Source of the DNA: Kiloniella majae
Lineage (GTDB): Bacteria; Pseudomonadota; Alphaproteobacteria; Kiloniellales; Kiloniellaceae
NCBI RefSeq assembly: GCF_002118315.1
Contig: NZ_MTSZ01000001.1
Location: 1,236,001-1,300,000 of the forward strand
Direction of reading: 5' to 3'
Length of the DNA stretch: 64,000 nt
Part shown: one piece after another, positions 8,063-18,498 of the stretch
How the letters are laid out: every line of letters begins with the position of its first letter
Position numbering within the stretch: the stretch's first letter is position 1
Notes under the pieces: model-generated
Database searches by the model: none
Told to the model about the DNA's origin: nothing
The model's input: only the letters and a program-made list of their open reading frames with translations
Program-made: the position numbers and the translations under genes

Positions 8063-9670
8063 ATGTCACATAGCTTTTCCAAGTCTCAAATCGTCCGCAA
8101 GCCTGCGATAAAATCAAATGGCGGTATTGTTGCTGCCCAGCACATTAAAGCAGCAGAAATAGGCGTAGAGATTCTCGAGCAAGGAGGAGATGCTATTGAT
8201 GCTGCTGTTGCTGTCTCTTTTGCGATGGGCGTTCTTGAGCCCTGGATGAGCGGCCCAGCAGGCGGAGGCGCTATGATGATATGGCGCGAGGCAGAGCAAA
8301 AATCCTACGCCCTCACCTATGGCATGAAGTCACCAAAATCTCTGGATATTAATGCCTTTCCTTTATCAGCAGACGGGAAAGCCGCTGACCTCTTCCCTTG
8401 GCGCGCTGTAGAAGGAGATCTTAACGTACAGGGACCTCTTTCCATCGCCGTTCCGGGTACTGTCGCTGGTGCCGGAAAAGCCCATAGCGCTTTTGGCAAA
8501 ATGCCCTGGAAAGACCTGATGCAACCTGCCATCAAAGAAGCAAAATCAGGACTGCTCGTTGATTGGTATGCAGCTTTGATTATAGCCTCGGCCACTCAAG
8601 CTTTATCCAAAGATCCAGATGCAGCAGTAACATTTTTGGAAAACGGGCAATGGCCAACGATCGCAGGTTGGACAGCCTTATCAGAAAAACGCATAGATCA
8701 GTCTTTACTTGCCAGTACTCTCACTCATTTGGCTGAGCAAGGTCCCGAAGACTTCTATAAAGGCGATATAGCCGCATCTATGGTAAAAGACATTCAAGAC
8801 AAAGGCGGATTTCTGTCTTTGGATGACCTTGCCTCCTATGCCATTGAATTCAAAGATCCTCTGATTATTCCCTATAGAGACAGTCGCATATTCGCGACAC
8901 CGACACTTACAGCAGGTCCGACGCTCGCGGATACTTTAAGCCAGATGGAAAATATGTTTACGCCGGACAATTTCCCAGATGCGAAAAGTTTCAGCGCCTA
9001 TGCCGAAGCTTTGAGTAAAGCATATGAAAGACGATTGGCAACAATGGGGGACCAAGATGCCCCTCATGCCCCGTCTTGCACCACACATTTTTCCATTGTT
9101 GATCGACACGGCAATATGGTCTCCATGACCCAAACACTGCTGTCACTTTTCGGATCGCGGGTTATCTCACCAAGTACCGGATTACTCATGAACAATGGCA
9201 TCATGTGGTTTGATCCGGAACAAGGGCATCCCAATTCTCTCGCGCCCAACAAACGCTGTCTGATGAATGTCTGCCCAGTGATAGGAGAACAGCGAATCGA
9301 TGAACGAAGCACAGGAAATCAAATCCATCGGCGTTTTGCGATCGGAGCTTCAGGCGGACGAAAAATCATGCCAGCGGTTATGCAGCTTTCTTCTTTCATG
9401 ACAGACCATAATATGGACCTAGAAGAGGCTTTCCACCATCCCAGAATGGATGTTTCCGGCGGTGATAGCATTATTGCGGATGAAGACCTCGCCCCGGAAA
9501 TTATTACTGAGTTATCCAAAAAACACGACGTCACAACAACAAAACGAACCGTTTTCCCCTACACCTTTGCCTGTCCGGCTGGCGTTTCCAGAGAAGACGG
9601 AATGAATTCCGGGTGTACAGAAATCATGTCACCCTGGGGCGATGCTGTTGCCGAAGGAGACACCGAATAA
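8063..9670 (+). CDS. Gamma-glutamyltransferase family protein, probably cytoplasmic
   Basis: About 535 residues of the Ntn-hydrolase GGT family. The large-subunit part begins near [32 protein letters not shown] with the [10 protein letters not shown] loop. The autocatalytic cleavage/nucleophile site is the [19 protein letters not shown] segment (residues about 340-358), where the first Thr would be the new N-terminus of the small subunit. Residues [12 protein letters not shown] further on match the C-terminal part. There is no signal peptide, unlike classical periplasmic GGT, so it would act on imported gamma-glutamyl compounds. ATG 8063 is chosen over GTG 8051. It overlaps the following M20 peptidase gene (TAATG) and should be translated together with it. 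Confidence 0.88.
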   Translation: MSHSFSKSQIVRKPAIKSNGGIVAAQHIKAAEIGVEILEQGGDAIDAAVAVSFAMGVLEPWMSGPAGGGAMMIWREAEQKSYALTYGMKSPKSLDINAFPLSADGKAADLFPWRAVEGDLNVQGPLSIAVPGTVAGAGKAHSAFGKMPWKDLMQPAIKEAKSGLLVDWYAALIIASATQALSKDPDAAVTFLENGQWPTIAGWTALSEKRIDQSLLASTLTHLAEQGPEDFYKGDIAASMVKDIQDKGGFLSLDDLASYAIEFKDPLIIPYRDSRIFATPTLTAGPTLADTLSQMENMFTPDNFPDAKSFSAYAEALSKAYERRLATMGDQDAPHAPSCTTHFSIVDRHGNMVSMTQTLLSLFGSRVISPSTGLLMNNGIMWFDPEQGHPNSLAPNKRCLMNVCPVIGEQRIDERSTGNQIHRRFAIGASGGRKIMPAVMQLSSFMTDHNMDLEEAFHHPRMDVSGGDSIIADEDLAPEIITELSKKHDVTTTKRTVFPYTFACPAGVSREDGMNSGCTEIMSPWGDAVAEGDTE

Positions 9671-11055
9671 TGGTAACGCGTGACGCTGTCATAAAGCGGG
9701 CTGAAAACTATTTTGACAATGGTCCGTTTCTCATCGATCTGGAATGTCTGATCGCAGTTGAAACCGAGAGTCAAAACCCGGATCAACGATCAGAACTTTA
9801 TCGATACCTCCGCGAAGCGATAACGCCGCTCTTAAGCAAACTGGACATCAAGAGCAACATATACGAAAACCCTGATCCTGCTGGGGGCCCCTTTCTGGTC
9901 GGAGAACGATTGGAATCTCCGGACCTGCCAACGGTTCTCACCTATGGTCACGGCGATGTTATTCGTGCGCAAACGGATCAATGGCAGGAAGGGTTACACC
10001 CCTTCAGAGTCGTAACCCAAGGCGAAAAAATCTATGGCCGGGGAACTGCGGACAACAAAGGGCAGCACCTCATCAATCTCGCCGCCCTGAAATGCCTACT
10101 CGATGAACGAGGTTCATTGGGCTTTAACCTGAAAGTCGTTATAGAGACGTCCGAAGAAACGGGTTCCGCTGGCCTTGCCCAATTTTTTGAAAGTCACAAA
10201 GATCTTTTGAAAGCAGATGTCCTGATTGCATCTGACGGCCCCAGACTTCAGCCAGATACCCCAACCCTTTTCATGGGAACGCGTGGTGCCATTAATTTTG
10301 ATCTCAGTGTTAACTTACGAGACGGTGCGAACCACTCCGGCAACTGGGGCGGATTGCTCGCCGACCCTGCGATAATACTATCTCATGCCATCGCGACCAT
10401 CACAGATGCCAGAGGACAGATCCAAATCCCTGAATGGCGACCGACAAGCCTGACAGAGGGTATCAAGGATACATTGAAAGATCTGCCCATAGATGGTGGC
10501 CCGGAAATCAATCACTACTGGGGGGAAGAAGGGTTAGATCCGGCACAGCGTGCTTTTGGCTGGAATTCCTTTGCTGTACTTGCCATGAAAAGTGGCGTAC
10601 CCGAAGCCCCGGTTAATGCTATTGCTGGTCATGCAAGCGCCCATTGCCAACTCCGGTTTGTGGTTGGGACCGACACAGATGACATTTTACCCGCGCTCCG
10701 CAGGCACCTCGATAAAGCTGGCTTCTCATCTGTTGAAATTATTCCAAGCAAAGAAGCATTTTTCCAAGCAACCCGCCTTGATCCTGATCATCCATGGGTA
10801 ACGTTTGCCGCAAGATCCATTCAAAAAACAAGTGGCAAGCCACCACACATACTGCCTAATCTCGCAGGGTCACTCCCCAACGAAACTTTTAGTGAAATTC
10901 TAGGACTTCCGACAGTATGGGTGCCTCATTCCTATGGAGGCTGTTCTCAACATGCCCCAAACGAACACTTACTCGAGCCAATCGTTAGAGATGGCCTAAG
11001 AAATATGGCGGGACTTTTCTGGGACATCGCAGAAGAAGGCAAGAATACTAACTGA
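9670..11055 (+). CDS. M20 family zinc metallopeptidase
   Basis: 461 residues. It has the M20 di-zinc pattern: LTYGHGDV (His/Asp), [10 protein letters not shown] (bridging Asp), ETSEETGS (catalytic Glu pair), IASDGPR (Asp) and [15 protein letters not shown] near the C-terminus (His). A dimerisation/lid domain of about 110 residues lies between. M20 enzymes of this type are cytosolic dipeptidases or amidohydrolases acting on short peptides and N-acyl amino acids. It is coupled to the GGT gene by TAATG, so the pair probably degrades the same imported compound: a gamma-glutamyl group removed or transferred, then a peptide bond cleaved. It runs tail-to-tail into mlrC, with an 8-base overlap. Confidence 0.88.
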   Translation: MVTRDAVIKRAENYFDNGPFLIDLECLIAVETESQNPDQRSELYRYLREAITPLLSKLDIKSNIYENPDPAGGPFLVGERLESPDLPTVLTYGHGDVIRAQTDQWQEGLHPFRVVTQGEKIYGRGTADNKGQHLINLAALKCLLDERGSLGFNLKVVIETSEETGSAGLAQFFESHKDLLKADVLIASDGPRLQPDTPTLFMGTRGAINFDLSVNLRDGANHSGNWGGLLADPAIILSHAIATITDARGQIQIPEWRPTSLTEGIKDTLKDLPIDGGPEINHYWGEEGLDPAQRAFGWNSFAVLAMKSGVPEAPVNAIAGHASAHCQLRFVVGTDTDDILPALRRHLDKAGFSSVEIIPSKEAFFQATRLDPDHPWVTFAARSIQKTSGKPPHILPNLAGSLPNETFSEILGLPTVWVPHSYGGCSQHAPNEHLLEPIVRDGLRNMAGLFWDIAEEGKNTN

Positions 11056-12502
11056 TTTTTTCCTCTGTTCTCGGCCAAATGTCTGTGCGCGCAAACTTGT
11101 AATCCGTGGTTCTTGGATCATTAGGATAAGGCCCGTCGACACTGGCATAGAGAATTTCCGACGCGACAGGAACAAAAGCATCATAAAAATGGTTGGTGGA
11201 CTTTATAACCAAAATCTTTTTTGACTGGGGATCGACACCAAGGTTTCGGAACAGGCTTGGATCAAAGCTCTGACTGCGATTGGAATTGAGGATGACAGTA
11301 ATACCGAGGTAATCAATTGCAACGCTATCCCCCAGCGGGACAATAGATGTGCCAAAATCCTGCGTTGCATTCAGAACAATTTTGAGAACCGTCACTTCAG
11401 CGTCTATGGGAGAACCTGCTGTATCCGACATCTTGCTTCCAAAACGCAGTTTGAGCTTAGCGCCCTCACCTGCTGAGATACACGTTTTTACAGCCATTGG
11501 ATCCCAGATTGTACCAACCGCCGCATCAAAGGCTTTCTGTCCAACCAACGTACGAAGTAGAATTGTTGAATCACCCGGAACGCCACCGCCAGGATTATCC
11601 CAGACATCAGCAATAACAACTGGGCCACTTTCAGCAGCCTTAGCGCGTTCGACCGCCTCTGCTGGCGATAAAAATTCTGGACGTGTCGCCCCCCGAAATG
11701 AAAACAGTTCCTGGCTTAGATCAGCAGCAAGTGATGGAGCACTATCCTGTGCCTGTTCAGCAACAACCAGTATCTTTGTCCCCATATCCGGAACATCTCC
11801 GGCCATGAAACCATGGATAACGGAAACAGACAAAATGCCCTTTTGACCTTCAAGGTCTTTGATCTTGTCCACAAAGCTGCGCATTGGTTCTCGGCTTGTC
11901 GGCAGGACCTCGATCATATTACAATCAGCCACATGGAGTTCGGGGAAAATCTCTCCTCGTACCGTTCGCGCAACCAGATCAACACAATCTTCGGCGCACT
12001 CAACAAAATCCGTATGAGGGAACTCTTTGAAAGCAACAAGAATATCAGCATTCTTGGTACGTTTTTGCGAAAGATGACTATGCGGATCAAGTGTAGCCCC
12101 GATAACAACATCCAGACCAACAATTTCCCGAACGGCTTCGAGCAGTACGCCCTCACAATCCTGGCAATTCTGAGCTACCATTGCCCCGTGCAACCCAAGA
12201 ACAACAGCATCAACAGGTAGAGCTGATCGTAATTGATCCAGAACTTCTTCTCTTAAGCTATCCCAAGTTTTTGCATTTACAATGCCTCCCGGCTCTGCCC
12301 AGGTTGCCGTGCCTTCCACAAGTTCCCAGCCTTCTTCCTGTGCTTTGCGACGACACACTGGAAAAACAGCACTACAGAGCGTCGGCGTTTCAGGGTGTTC
12401 ACCAGGCGCCGCATAGAAGCTTTCCTTAAAATCATTCAGATCGGCACGCAGAGGAGAGAAGGTATTTGTCTCGGTTGCAATTGATGCGCAAAATATTCGC
12501 AC
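11048..12502 (-). CDS. M81 family metallopeptidase (MlrC-like)
   Basis: 484 residues, matching the microcystinase-C (MlrC) family: start [25 protein letters not shown], then [41 protein letters not shown] and a C-terminal [14 protein letters not shown]. His/Asp residues in these motifs are the expected zinc ligands. MlrC cleaves the linearised microcystin tetrapeptide (Adda region) in sphingomonads, but most homologues, like this one, lie in amino-acid/peptide scavenging clusters and their substrate is unknown. The GTG start is supported by GAGG seven bases upstream. It is downstream of a TRAP transporter operon, with a terminator between. Confidence 0.88.
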   Translation of the reverse strand: MRIFCASIATETNTFSPLRADLNDFKESFYAAPGEHPETPTLCSAVFPVCRRKAQEEGWELVEGTATWAEPGGIVNAKTWDSLREEVLDQLRSALPVDAVVLGLHGAMVAQNCQDCEGVLLEAVREIVGLDVVIGATLDPHSHLSQKRTKNADILVAFKEFPHTDFVECAEDCVDLVARTVRGEIFPELHVADCNMIEVLPTSREPMRSFVDKIKDLEGQKGILSVSVIHGFMAGDVPDMGTKILVVAEQAQDSAPSLAADLSQELFSFRGATRPEFLSPAEAVERAKAAESGPVVIADVWDNPGGGVPGDSTILLRTLVGQKAFDAAVGTIWDPMAVKTCISAGEGAKLKLRFGSKMSDTAGSPIDAEVTVLKIVLNATQDFGTSIVPLGDSVAIDYLGITVILNSNRSQSFDPSLFRNLGVDPQSKKILVIKSTNHFYDAFVPVASEILYASVDGPYPNDPRTTDYKFARTDIWPRTEEKIS

Positions 12503-12547
12503 AAGAAGTCCTCATAAATTAATCGTATAAATATTCTAAAAGAAAGC

Positions 12548-12571
12548 CCGAGGGAGAAACTTCTCCCTCGG
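12548..12571 (-). terminator. Rho-independent terminator after the first TRAP operon
   Basis: A perfect 11-bp GC-rich stem (12548-12558 and 12561-12571) with a 2-base apparent loop is followed, on the minus strand, by a pyrimidine-rich tract (GCTTTCTTTTA). It lies 13 bases beyond the TRAP binding-protein stop. mlrC beyond it would be expressed by read-through or by its own promoter in the remaining 45 bases. Confidence 0.85.
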
Positions 12572-12584
12572 ATCAGGTAGGCAA

Positions 12585-13640
12585 TTATTTGAGATAATTA
12601 CGAGTATTAGCTTTACCCAGTTCTTCCTGGAAAAGATCCAAAAGCGTAACGCCTTTCTCACCAAGAGTTTCTTCTACGTGTTTCAAGACCACAGGCTGCG
12701 CCGCAGACTTAAACTGATCACGAGATTCAGCTGATAGAGCTGTGACTTCAATTTTGTCTTTCAAACCCGCCAAACCACGATCAGAAGCTTCAATTACCCG
12801 GCTCAAACCACGGCTGGCAACCACACAGGAGTTGGCAGCATAATTCAAAACACGTTGTTCATCTGCAGTAAGATCATCCCAGAAGGTCTTTGAAACCATA
12901 AAGGTATAAGGCGCAAAAAGATGATTGGTCAGGGTCATATATTTCTGAACTTCAGAGAACTTGGCAAAAGAGATAATCGGCACCGGGTTCATTTGTCCGT
13001 CGATCACACCTGTCTGCAGACCAGAATACACCTCGCCCCACGCCAAAGGATAGGCTTCCCCACCAAGAGATTGAATAATTTTCTGGTGAGACGGCAAGGT
13101 CATTGTGCGCACACGAATTCCCTTGAAATCTTCAAGATTTTTAATTGGATGCTTCGAGTTTGTAACCGCAAAGAATCCACCTGTGTCGGGGAACCCGAGA
13201 ACCTTAACGCCGCTGACCGTTTCTTCGATATCTCTGGAAAGTTCCGCACCAAAGGGACCATCAAACACATCATATGTTGCAGCATTATGATCAAAAGCAA
13301 ACGCGAGGTTCAAAACATCAATACGCGGATAGTAGGACGAGATTGCTCCTGTGGAGGTTAGCGTCGCCTGAATCACATTATCACGTACCAACTGAACATG
13401 TTCTTTGGCAGAGCCAAGCTGGTTGGAAGGATAGACTTCCACCTCAATAGAGCCGTTGGTATCAGCCTCAACAATATTGGCAAAAACGGCTGTACAGGCA
13501 TGTGCCGGATTTTCAAACGGGTCCATTTTATTGTCATGACCGAACTTGAGGACTTTAGGTCCCGCCATTGCGCCGGTAACACTTGAACAAAGCAGAGCAC
13601 CCACAGCAACAGAAGTCGCCACTTTTTTCAGTAACTTCAT
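12585..13640 (-). CDS. TRAP transporter solute-binding protein (DctP family), system 1
   Basis: 351 residues. The signal peptide is MKLLKKVATSVAVGALLCSS with a cut near AMA. The mature part begins KVLKFGHDNKMDPFENPAH, with the DctP core LGFPDTGGFFAVTNSKHPI. It then carries the ligand-carboxylate arginine region GIRVRTMTLPSHQKII and the AWGEVYSGLQTGVIDGQMNP signature. Family members bind organic acids or carboxylated amino-acid derivatives in the periplasm. ATG 13640 is preceded by GGGAG and gives a standard signal peptide; the frame is open to a TTG at 13673. It is the last gene of a dctQ-dctM-dctP operon. The nearby peptidases suggest a peptide-like or acylated amino-acid ligand (inference). 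Confidence 0.92.
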   Translation of the reverse strand: MKLLKKVATSVAVGALLCSSVTGAMAGPKVLKFGHDNKMDPFENPAHACTAVFANIVEADTNGSIEVEVYPSNQLGSAKEHVQLVRDNVIQATLTSTGAISSYYPRIDVLNLAFAFDHNAATYDVFDGPFGAELSRDIEETVSGVKVLGFPDTGGFFAVTNSKHPIKNLEDFKGIRVRTMTLPSHQKIIQSLGGEAYPLAWGEVYSGLQTGVIDGQMNPVPIISFAKFSEVQKYMTLTNHLFAPYTFMVSKTFWDDLTADEQRVLNYAANSCVVASRGLSRVIEASDRGLAGLKDKIEVTALSAESRDQFKSAAQPVVLKHVEETLGEKGVTLLDLFQEELGKANTRNYLK

Positions 13641-13733
13641 TTTACGTCTCCCTATATTTATTTCTTTTTTCAAACTTGCGTCTGTTGTTTCTATGAAGTG
13701 AAGGAGCAGTCGCCACTCCTCATCTCGCTGGGA

Positions 13734-15014
13734 TCAGGCAAATCCCAGTAATCGTGGAAGGGCCAAGGCCAGATCCTCCCAAAAAGCAAAAATGAACAGA
13801 ATAATGACTTCGGCGATCAAGAAGGGCCAAAGCTTTGCTGCGATGCGCTCTAGCCGTTCTCCTGTCACCGAAGACAAGACAAAGAGGCAGGCACCAACCG
13901 GCGGCGTCATCAAGGATATGTTCAAGGCAAGAATAAAAATTATCCCGGCATGAATAGGTTCCAGGCCAATTTGTTCCGTTAACGGCACAAGAACCGGGGC
14001 CAACAAGATCAGAATCGCGGTGATATCCATCACCATACCAATCGCCAAGAGCAGGACGATTACCAAAGCAATAATGATGTAAGGGTTGTCCGAAATAGAC
14101 AGAATAGCTTCGGCAATTTCTTGTGGGATGCGGTTAAAACTCATCCACCATCCCAGAATTGCAGCAAAAGCAATGATAACAAAAATCACCCCCGTAATTC
14201 GGGCCGTGCGGATCAACATTCCAATAAAATCAGGAACCGTAATTGCCCGATAGACGACAACACCGATAAACAACGCATAACCAACGGCAATGGAAGCTGC
14301 TTCTGTCGGCGTAACAATACCTCCCAGGATGCCACCAAGGATGATAACTGGCATAAAAAGTGCCAATATCGACGATTTGAAGATCTGCACCAGCTCTCTA
14401 AAACTGGACCTTGCCTCTGCTTCGGGAAGATTGTTTGCCTTAACACCAACAGCAATGACAATCATGCATACAAGACAAATCAATAATCCAGGAAGAATTC
14501 CTGCGGCAAATAATCCTCCGATAGAGACCCCCATCAAAGAACCATAAACAACCATCAAACCAGACGGTGGAATAGTCGGTCCGATAATGGATCCCGCCGC
14601 TGTTACTGCACAGGCATAATCCCGACTATACCCCCGCTTGACCATTGCAGGGACAAGCGTTCGGCCAAAAGCCGCAGCATCTGCTGTTGCGGCCCCAGTC
14701 AAACCAGCGAAGAAGACTGAAGCAAGCATATTGGTATGCGCTAATCCACCTCGAAAGTGTCCAACCAACGCCTGCGCCAAAGTCACCAGACGATGTGTAA
14801 TCCCCGTATGGTTCATAATTTCACCAGCAAGGATAAAGAAAGGCATGGCCAGGAAAGGAAAGATGTTTAACCCATTGAACATCTTGCTCGGTGCCAGCGC
14901 AAAAAAAGCACCACCCCCCATATCAATAAGTCCAATAATACCGGCAAGTCCCAGAGCGAAGCCGATCGGCATGCCAATCAAAACCAGAACAACAAAAGCA
15001 ATACCAACAATCAT
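13734..15014 (-). CDS. TRAP transporter large permease (DctM family), system 1
   Basis: 426 residues with about twelve hydrophobic helices. DctM family marks include GLNIFPFLAMPFFILAGEIM, the FFAGLTGAATADAAAFG segment, the SIIGPTIPPSGLMVVYG re-entrant region and LNISLMTPPVGACLFVLS near the end. It is the sodium-driven transport subunit in the inner membrane. The ATG overlaps the dctQ stop (ATGA). The gap to dctP (93 bases) contains a small GGAG/CTCC hairpin. Confidence 0.93.
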   Translation of the reverse strand: MIVGIAFVVLVLIGMPIGFALGLAGIIGLIDMGGGAFFALAPSKMFNGLNIFPFLAMPFFILAGEIMNHTGITHRLVTLAQALVGHFRGGLAHTNMLASVFFAGLTGAATADAAAFGRTLVPAMVKRGYSRDYACAVTAAGSIIGPTIPPSGLMVVYGSLMGVSIGGLFAAGILPGLLICLVCMIVIAVGVKANNLPEAEARSSFRELVQIFKSSILALFMPVIILGGILGGIVTPTEAASIAVGYALFIGVVVYRAITVPDFIGMLIRTARITGVIFVIIAFAAILGWWMSFNRIPQEIAEAILSISDNPYIIIALVIVLLLAIGMVMDITAILILLAPVLVPLTEQIGLEPIHAGIIFILALNISLMTPPVGACLFVLSSVTGERLERIAAKLWPFLIAEVIILFIFAFWEDLALALPRLLGFA

Positions 15015-15535
15015 TGAACTGCTCCTGCACCAGACGGCAAGCCATCATTAGAATCGGTCATTACCTCGCCCTGATCTCTGAGGGCCACCAACAGAACCTG
15101 TAGCGCAGCTATGGCAGAGGAAACCGGTATCGCCGCAAAAGGAATTGCCAAGGTCATGCCGAAAATCATTGCTTGGCGCGTGCTGCCGCCGACAGTGAAA
15201 TCAATGCCGTACCAGCATAAAAAAGCGAACAAAGCAAAGGTCATAACATCAACAAGAATGAGGAGAGGTCTGCGAAAAATCTGGGGCAACCGGTCAATTA
15301 AAATGGAAAGACCAATATGTTCTCTGCGGGCGATACCCGCCGAAATAGCAAGGAGTGCCGCCCAAATCATAAGGTAACGAGCCAAAACTTCTGGCCAGGG
15401 CAATTGCCAATGGAAAAGATATCTATCAACAACACCCAACCATACATCCAGGACCAATAACAGCATCAGCACAGCAACAATGCGCTCAACAATCCAATTT
15501 AGTCTTGTGCTGGCTTTTGCGGCGAAAGCTCTCAT
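15011..15535 (-). CDS. TRAP transporter small permease (DctQ family), system 1
   Basis: About 174 residues with four hydrophobic segments and the DctQ hallmark QLPWPEVLARYLMIWAALLA, then REHIGLSILIDRLP. It pairs with DctM in the membrane. ATG 15535 is preferred (GGAGG five bases before); a GTG lies one codon upstream. It is the first gene of the dctQMP operon, divergent from an RpiR regulator, with four related AT-rich motifs in the 205-base gap. Confidence 0.88.
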   Translation of the reverse strand: MRAFAAKASTRLNWIVERIVAVLMLLLVLDVWLGVVDRYLFHWQLPWPEVLARYLMIWAALLAISAGIARREHIGLSILIDRLPQIFRRPLLILVDVMTFALFAFLCWYGIDFTVGGSTRQAMIFGMTLAIPFAAIPVSSAIAALQVLLVALRDQGEVMTDSNDGLPSGAGAVQ

Positions 15536-15550
15536 CACTCCTCCCAGAAA

Positions 15551-15696
15551 TGTAATTTAACTACATTTACTGTTCAGAATCGGCTCTTGTAAAGTAAAAT
15601 TACGTAAATAAACTTCATAAATTAGTATTTTGACGTAATTTTAGGTATACATTTTAGTTAAATCATCAAAAATCATTGTTTTTGTAATTTAACTAC
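15551..15696. promoter_or_regulatory. Putative RpiR operator cluster (direct and inverted AT-rich repeats)
   Basis: The 14-base sequence TGTAATTTAACTAC occurs at 15551-15564 and again, identical, at 15683-15696. Between them is an 11-bp perfect inverted repeat, TAAAATTACGT at 15595-15605 and its complement at 15633-15643, with a half-core related to the 14-mer. The cluster fills the gap between dctQ and the RpiR gene and would allow a dimeric or tetrameric regulator to bridge the two promoters. Assignment to the RpiR protein is inference from position. Confidence 0.6.
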
Positions 15697-15740
15697 GTAG
15701 TATGAATTTATACCACGTTTAAACGCATAAGGATGCTCAA

Positions 15741-16619
15741 TTGGCTGCTACTTTTGATTTAATCACAAAAATAAAAAAAATGGATGGTAGCTTTAAAGCC
15801 AGGGAACAACAGGTTGCCACTTACGTTCTTAATAATCTAGAAAGCGTTAGCCAAGTCAGCGTGAACTCACTGGCGAAGTTTTGCGATGTCAGCGAACCAA
15901 CTGTCATTCGCTTTTGCAGAAAACTTGGCTGCGACGGCTTCAAGGACTTTAAAATACAATTGGCGCAAAACGTTGCTGTCAGTATGCAATATTTATCCCG
16001 AACGGATAAACCTACGACGTCAACTGACAGTACAATTGATCAAGTTCTTGATGCCCTTATCTCAACAACCGAGGTCGCCAAAGATCAAATAAATCACGAC
16101 GAAATATCCAGAGCTGTCGATGCCCTGACCCGAACAAAAACACTCATTTTCTGTGGCGTAGGTGGCGGATCGACAACAGTCGCTTTTGATGCCGCCAACA
16201 GATTTTTTAGACTTGGTATCACCGCCCTGTCTTTAAATGATGCATATCTTCTCAGAATGCACGCTGCCACTCTTGGCCCTGACGACCTTATGTTCTTTAT
16301 TTCCTCAACAGGCACCCCGAGAGCTTTGATTGACACAGCCAAAATCGCCAATCAATACGGCGCCACAACCGTGTGTCTGACAAAGCCAAATTCAGAGCTT
16401 TCCCAAGTCTGCACCATCACCGTTGGCATGGAACTTCCCGAAGATCCGGATATATACAAACCCACAGCGTCACGTCTGGTCTTTCTGGCTGTCATCGATA
16501 TTTTGGCCGCGTCTGTCGCCCGCAAGATGCCCGAAAAAACCAAAGAAAAGCTACGCCGTATCAGAGCATCCCTCACTGCCCTGCATGGCAATACAGACCC
16601 ACAGCCAATTGGGGATTAA
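15741..16619 (+). CDS. MurR/RpiR family transcriptional regulator
   Basis: 292 residues. The N-terminal HTH_6 domain (residues 1-78) contains REQQVATYVLNNLESVSQVS, then FCDVSEPTVIRFCRKLGCDGFKDFK. The SIS domain (about 115-245) has the phosphosugar-type loop FCGVGGGSTTVAFDAANRFF and FISSTGTPRALIDTA. The TTG start is chosen because AAGG stands eight bases upstream and the domain begins at once. SIS domains usually bind phosphosugars, but in amino-acid gene clusters the effector is unknown. It is divergent from TRAP system 1 and 2 bases upstream of the alanine-racemase-like gene, so it probably controls both units. Confidence 0.9.
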   Translation: MAATFDLITKIKKMDGSFKAREQQVATYVLNNLESVSQVSVNSLAKFCDVSEPTVIRFCRKLGCDGFKDFKIQLAQNVAVSMQYLSRTDKPTTSTDSTIDQVLDALISTTEVAKDQINHDEISRAVDALTRTKTLIFCGVGGGSTTVAFDAANRFFRLGITALSLNDAYLLRMHAATLGPDDLMFFISSTGTPRALIDTAKIANQYGATTVCLTKPNSELSQVCTITVGMELPEDPDIYKPTASRLVFLAVIDILAASVARKMPEKTKEKLRRIRASLTALHGNTDPQPIGD

Positions 16620-16621
16620 GT

Positions 16622-17704
16622 ATGGATTATACTTCCAACGCCGAAACAGTCACAACGAATGACATCATGACCCCCGCCGTCATGATTGACGTAAAAATTG
16701 CTCAAGAGAATATTGAGAAACTGCAAGAGCATTGCAACCAATACAATATCTCGCTTCGCCCTCACATAAAAACACATAAATTACCATCTATGGCACACCG
16801 CCAAATTGAAGCAGGTGCAATCGGCATCACCTGCCAAAAAATAGGTGAAGCCGAAATTATGGCTGATGCAGGTATCAAAGATATCCTCATCACCTACAAT
16901 ATTATCGGGGATGAAAAGCTAGATAGATTGACCAAGCTTGCTCAAAGATGCACTTTATCCGTCGTAGCCGATAATGCCTATGTCATCGATGGATTGGCAA
17001 AAACCTTTGCCAAAAAAGAACATCCTCTGGAAGTCTTGATCGAATGCGATACCGGGGCAAATCGATGCGGCGTACAATCAGCAGCGGAAGCTCTTGATCT
17101 CGCGCGCATAATCCACAATGCAAGTGGCCTTGTACTTGGCGGATTAATGACCTATCCGCCGATGGGTGACCAGTGTCATGTGAACAACTGGCTGAAACGC
17201 ACTCAAGATCTACTTATAGAGAATGGTCTTCCTTGTCCTAAAATAAGCAACGGTGGCACGCCGAACATGTGTCGTTCACAAGAAGTTTCCGTAGCAACAG
17301 AGCACAGATCAGGCACCTATATTTATAACGATAGGTCTCTCATTGAAGCCAATCTCTGTCGCATACAAGATTGCGCCCTGAGCGTCCGGGCAACGGTTGT
17401 CAGTCACCCAACAAAAGATCGCGCCATTATCGATGCCGGGTCAAAAATGCTAACATCCGATCTATTGGGCATGGAAGGTTTCGGCCTGATCAAAGAAGCA
17501 CCAGATGTAGAGATCACCAGTCTGAGTGAAGAGCACGGCATTCTTGACCTTAAAAACAGCAAATGGTCCCCCAAAATCGGGGATCAAATTCACATCATCC
17601 CCAACCACGCCTGCGTCGTATCCAATATGGTCGATTATATTTATTTAATAGACGGCAATCACCTAGAAAAAACAGCCGTAAGTGCAAGGGGTTTAGTAAC
17701 TTAA
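16622..17704 (+). CDS. D-threonine aldolase / D-serine dehydratase-like PLP enzyme
   Basis: 360 residues. The N-terminal alanine-racemase-like barrel has the PLP-lysine motif LRPHIKTHKLPSMAHRQIEAG (Lys about 57). It is followed by ECDTGANRCGV and SNGGTPNM for phosphate binding, and a C-terminal beta domain with the metal site PNHACVVSN (His and Cys, as in D-serine dehydratases and D-threonine aldolases). The reaction would cleave or deaminate a D-beta-hydroxy amino acid. The ATG follows the RpiR stop by 2 bases. The location between two TRAP systems and pxpABC suggests a role in D-amino-acid use. Aldolase versus dehydratase cannot be decided from sequence. Confidence 0.86.
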   Translation: MDYTSNAETVTTNDIMTPAVMIDVKIAQENIEKLQEHCNQYNISLRPHIKTHKLPSMAHRQIEAGAIGITCQKIGEAEIMADAGIKDILITYNIIGDEKLDRLTKLAQRCTLSVVADNAYVIDGLAKTFAKKEHPLEVLIECDTGANRCGVQSAAEALDLARIIHNASGLVLGGLMTYPPMGDQCHVNNWLKRTQDLLIENGLPCPKISNGGTPNMCRSQEVSVATEHRSGTYIYNDRSLIEANLCRIQDCALSVRATVVSHPTKDRAIIDAGSKMLTSDLLGMEGFGLIKEAPDVEITSLSEEHGILDLKNSKWSPKIGDQIHIIPNHACVVSNMVDYIYLIDGNHLEKTAVSARGLVT

Positions 17705-17724
17705 ACCTGGCATCGATTAACGCT

Positions 17725-18498
17725 TTAACTCGCCATAACTTGAGGTAAGGGCACCGGCTCAAAACCAGCTTGCTCCAGCCTTTCTTTCACACATCGGGCG
17801 ATGGCAACCGCCTCAGCAGTATCCCCGTGAACGCAAATGCTATGGATAGGCGTATCGATGCGCTTACCCGACGGCGTGATAATCTTACCCTCTTCCACAA
17901 AAGAGAGAATTTGATCCGCAGACTGCTCCGGGTCGTGTATCACAGCATGCGGCTCAGACCTTGGGGTCAAATTTCCGTTCTCATCGTAAGTTCTATCGGC
18001 AAAGATTTCGCCAGCTGTCGGCAGGCCAAGCTCAAGTCCAGCCTTGCAAAGACAGGACCCCGCTGTCGCCAACATAATAAGAGATGGATCAACTGCGGCA
18101 ATGCCACGGGCGATAGCCAAAGACATATCCATATCAACAGCGGCCATATTGTTTAGTGCCCCATGAGGCTTCACATGCGTAACCTTGGTGCCTTGGCTCT
18201 TGGCCACAGCCATCAGGGCACCAATTTGATACACCATCATGGCTTCCAATTCAGGTAACGGCAAATGCATTTTACGACGCCCAAAGCCCTGTAAATCGGG
18301 GAAAGCAGGGTGCGCGCCAATGCTCACCCCTTTATCCTTGGCGGCACGAGTTACATCAGACATGACCAACGGGTCACCCGCATGGTACCCACAGGCAATG
18401 TTTGCGGACCCAATGATATCCAGCATCGCAGCATCATTGCCAATGGAATACATGCCGAAACCTTCGCCCATATCTGCATTCAAATTAATTTTTTTCAT
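17725..18498 (-). CDS. pxpA: 5-oxoprolinase subunit A (LamB/YcsF family)
   Basis: 257 residues with the LamB/YcsF signature: KKINLNADMGEGFGMYSIGN, then GSANIACGYHAGDP, IGAHPAFPDLQGFGRR, THVKPHGALNNMA and SICVHGDT near the end. PxpA together with PxpB and PxpC forms the prokaryotic ATP-dependent 5-oxoprolinase, which opens 5-oxo-L-proline to L-glutamate. ATG 18498 is preceded by GGAGG and overlaps the pxpC 3' end by 14 bases. It is the last gene of pxpB-pxpC-pxpA on the minus strand. Confidence 0.95.
   Translation of the reverse strand: MKKINLNADMGEGFGMYSIGNDAAMLDIIGSANIACGYHAGDPLVMSDVTRAAKDKGVSIGAHPAFPDLQGFGRRKMHLPLPELEAMMVYQIGALMAVAKSQGTKVTHVKPHGALNNMAAVDMDMSLAIARGIAAVDPSLIMLATAGSCLCKAGLELGLPTAGEIFADRTYDENGNLTPRSEPHAVIHDPEQSADQILSFVEEGKIITPSGKRIDTPIHSICVHGDTAEAVAIARCVKERLEQAGFEPVPLPQVMAS

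Noticed and set aside
12921..13361. Plus-strand open frame of 146 codons opposite the TRAP binding-protein gene
   Set aside because: Antisense shadow of a well-recognised DctP gene with no recognisable domain and no ribosome site.
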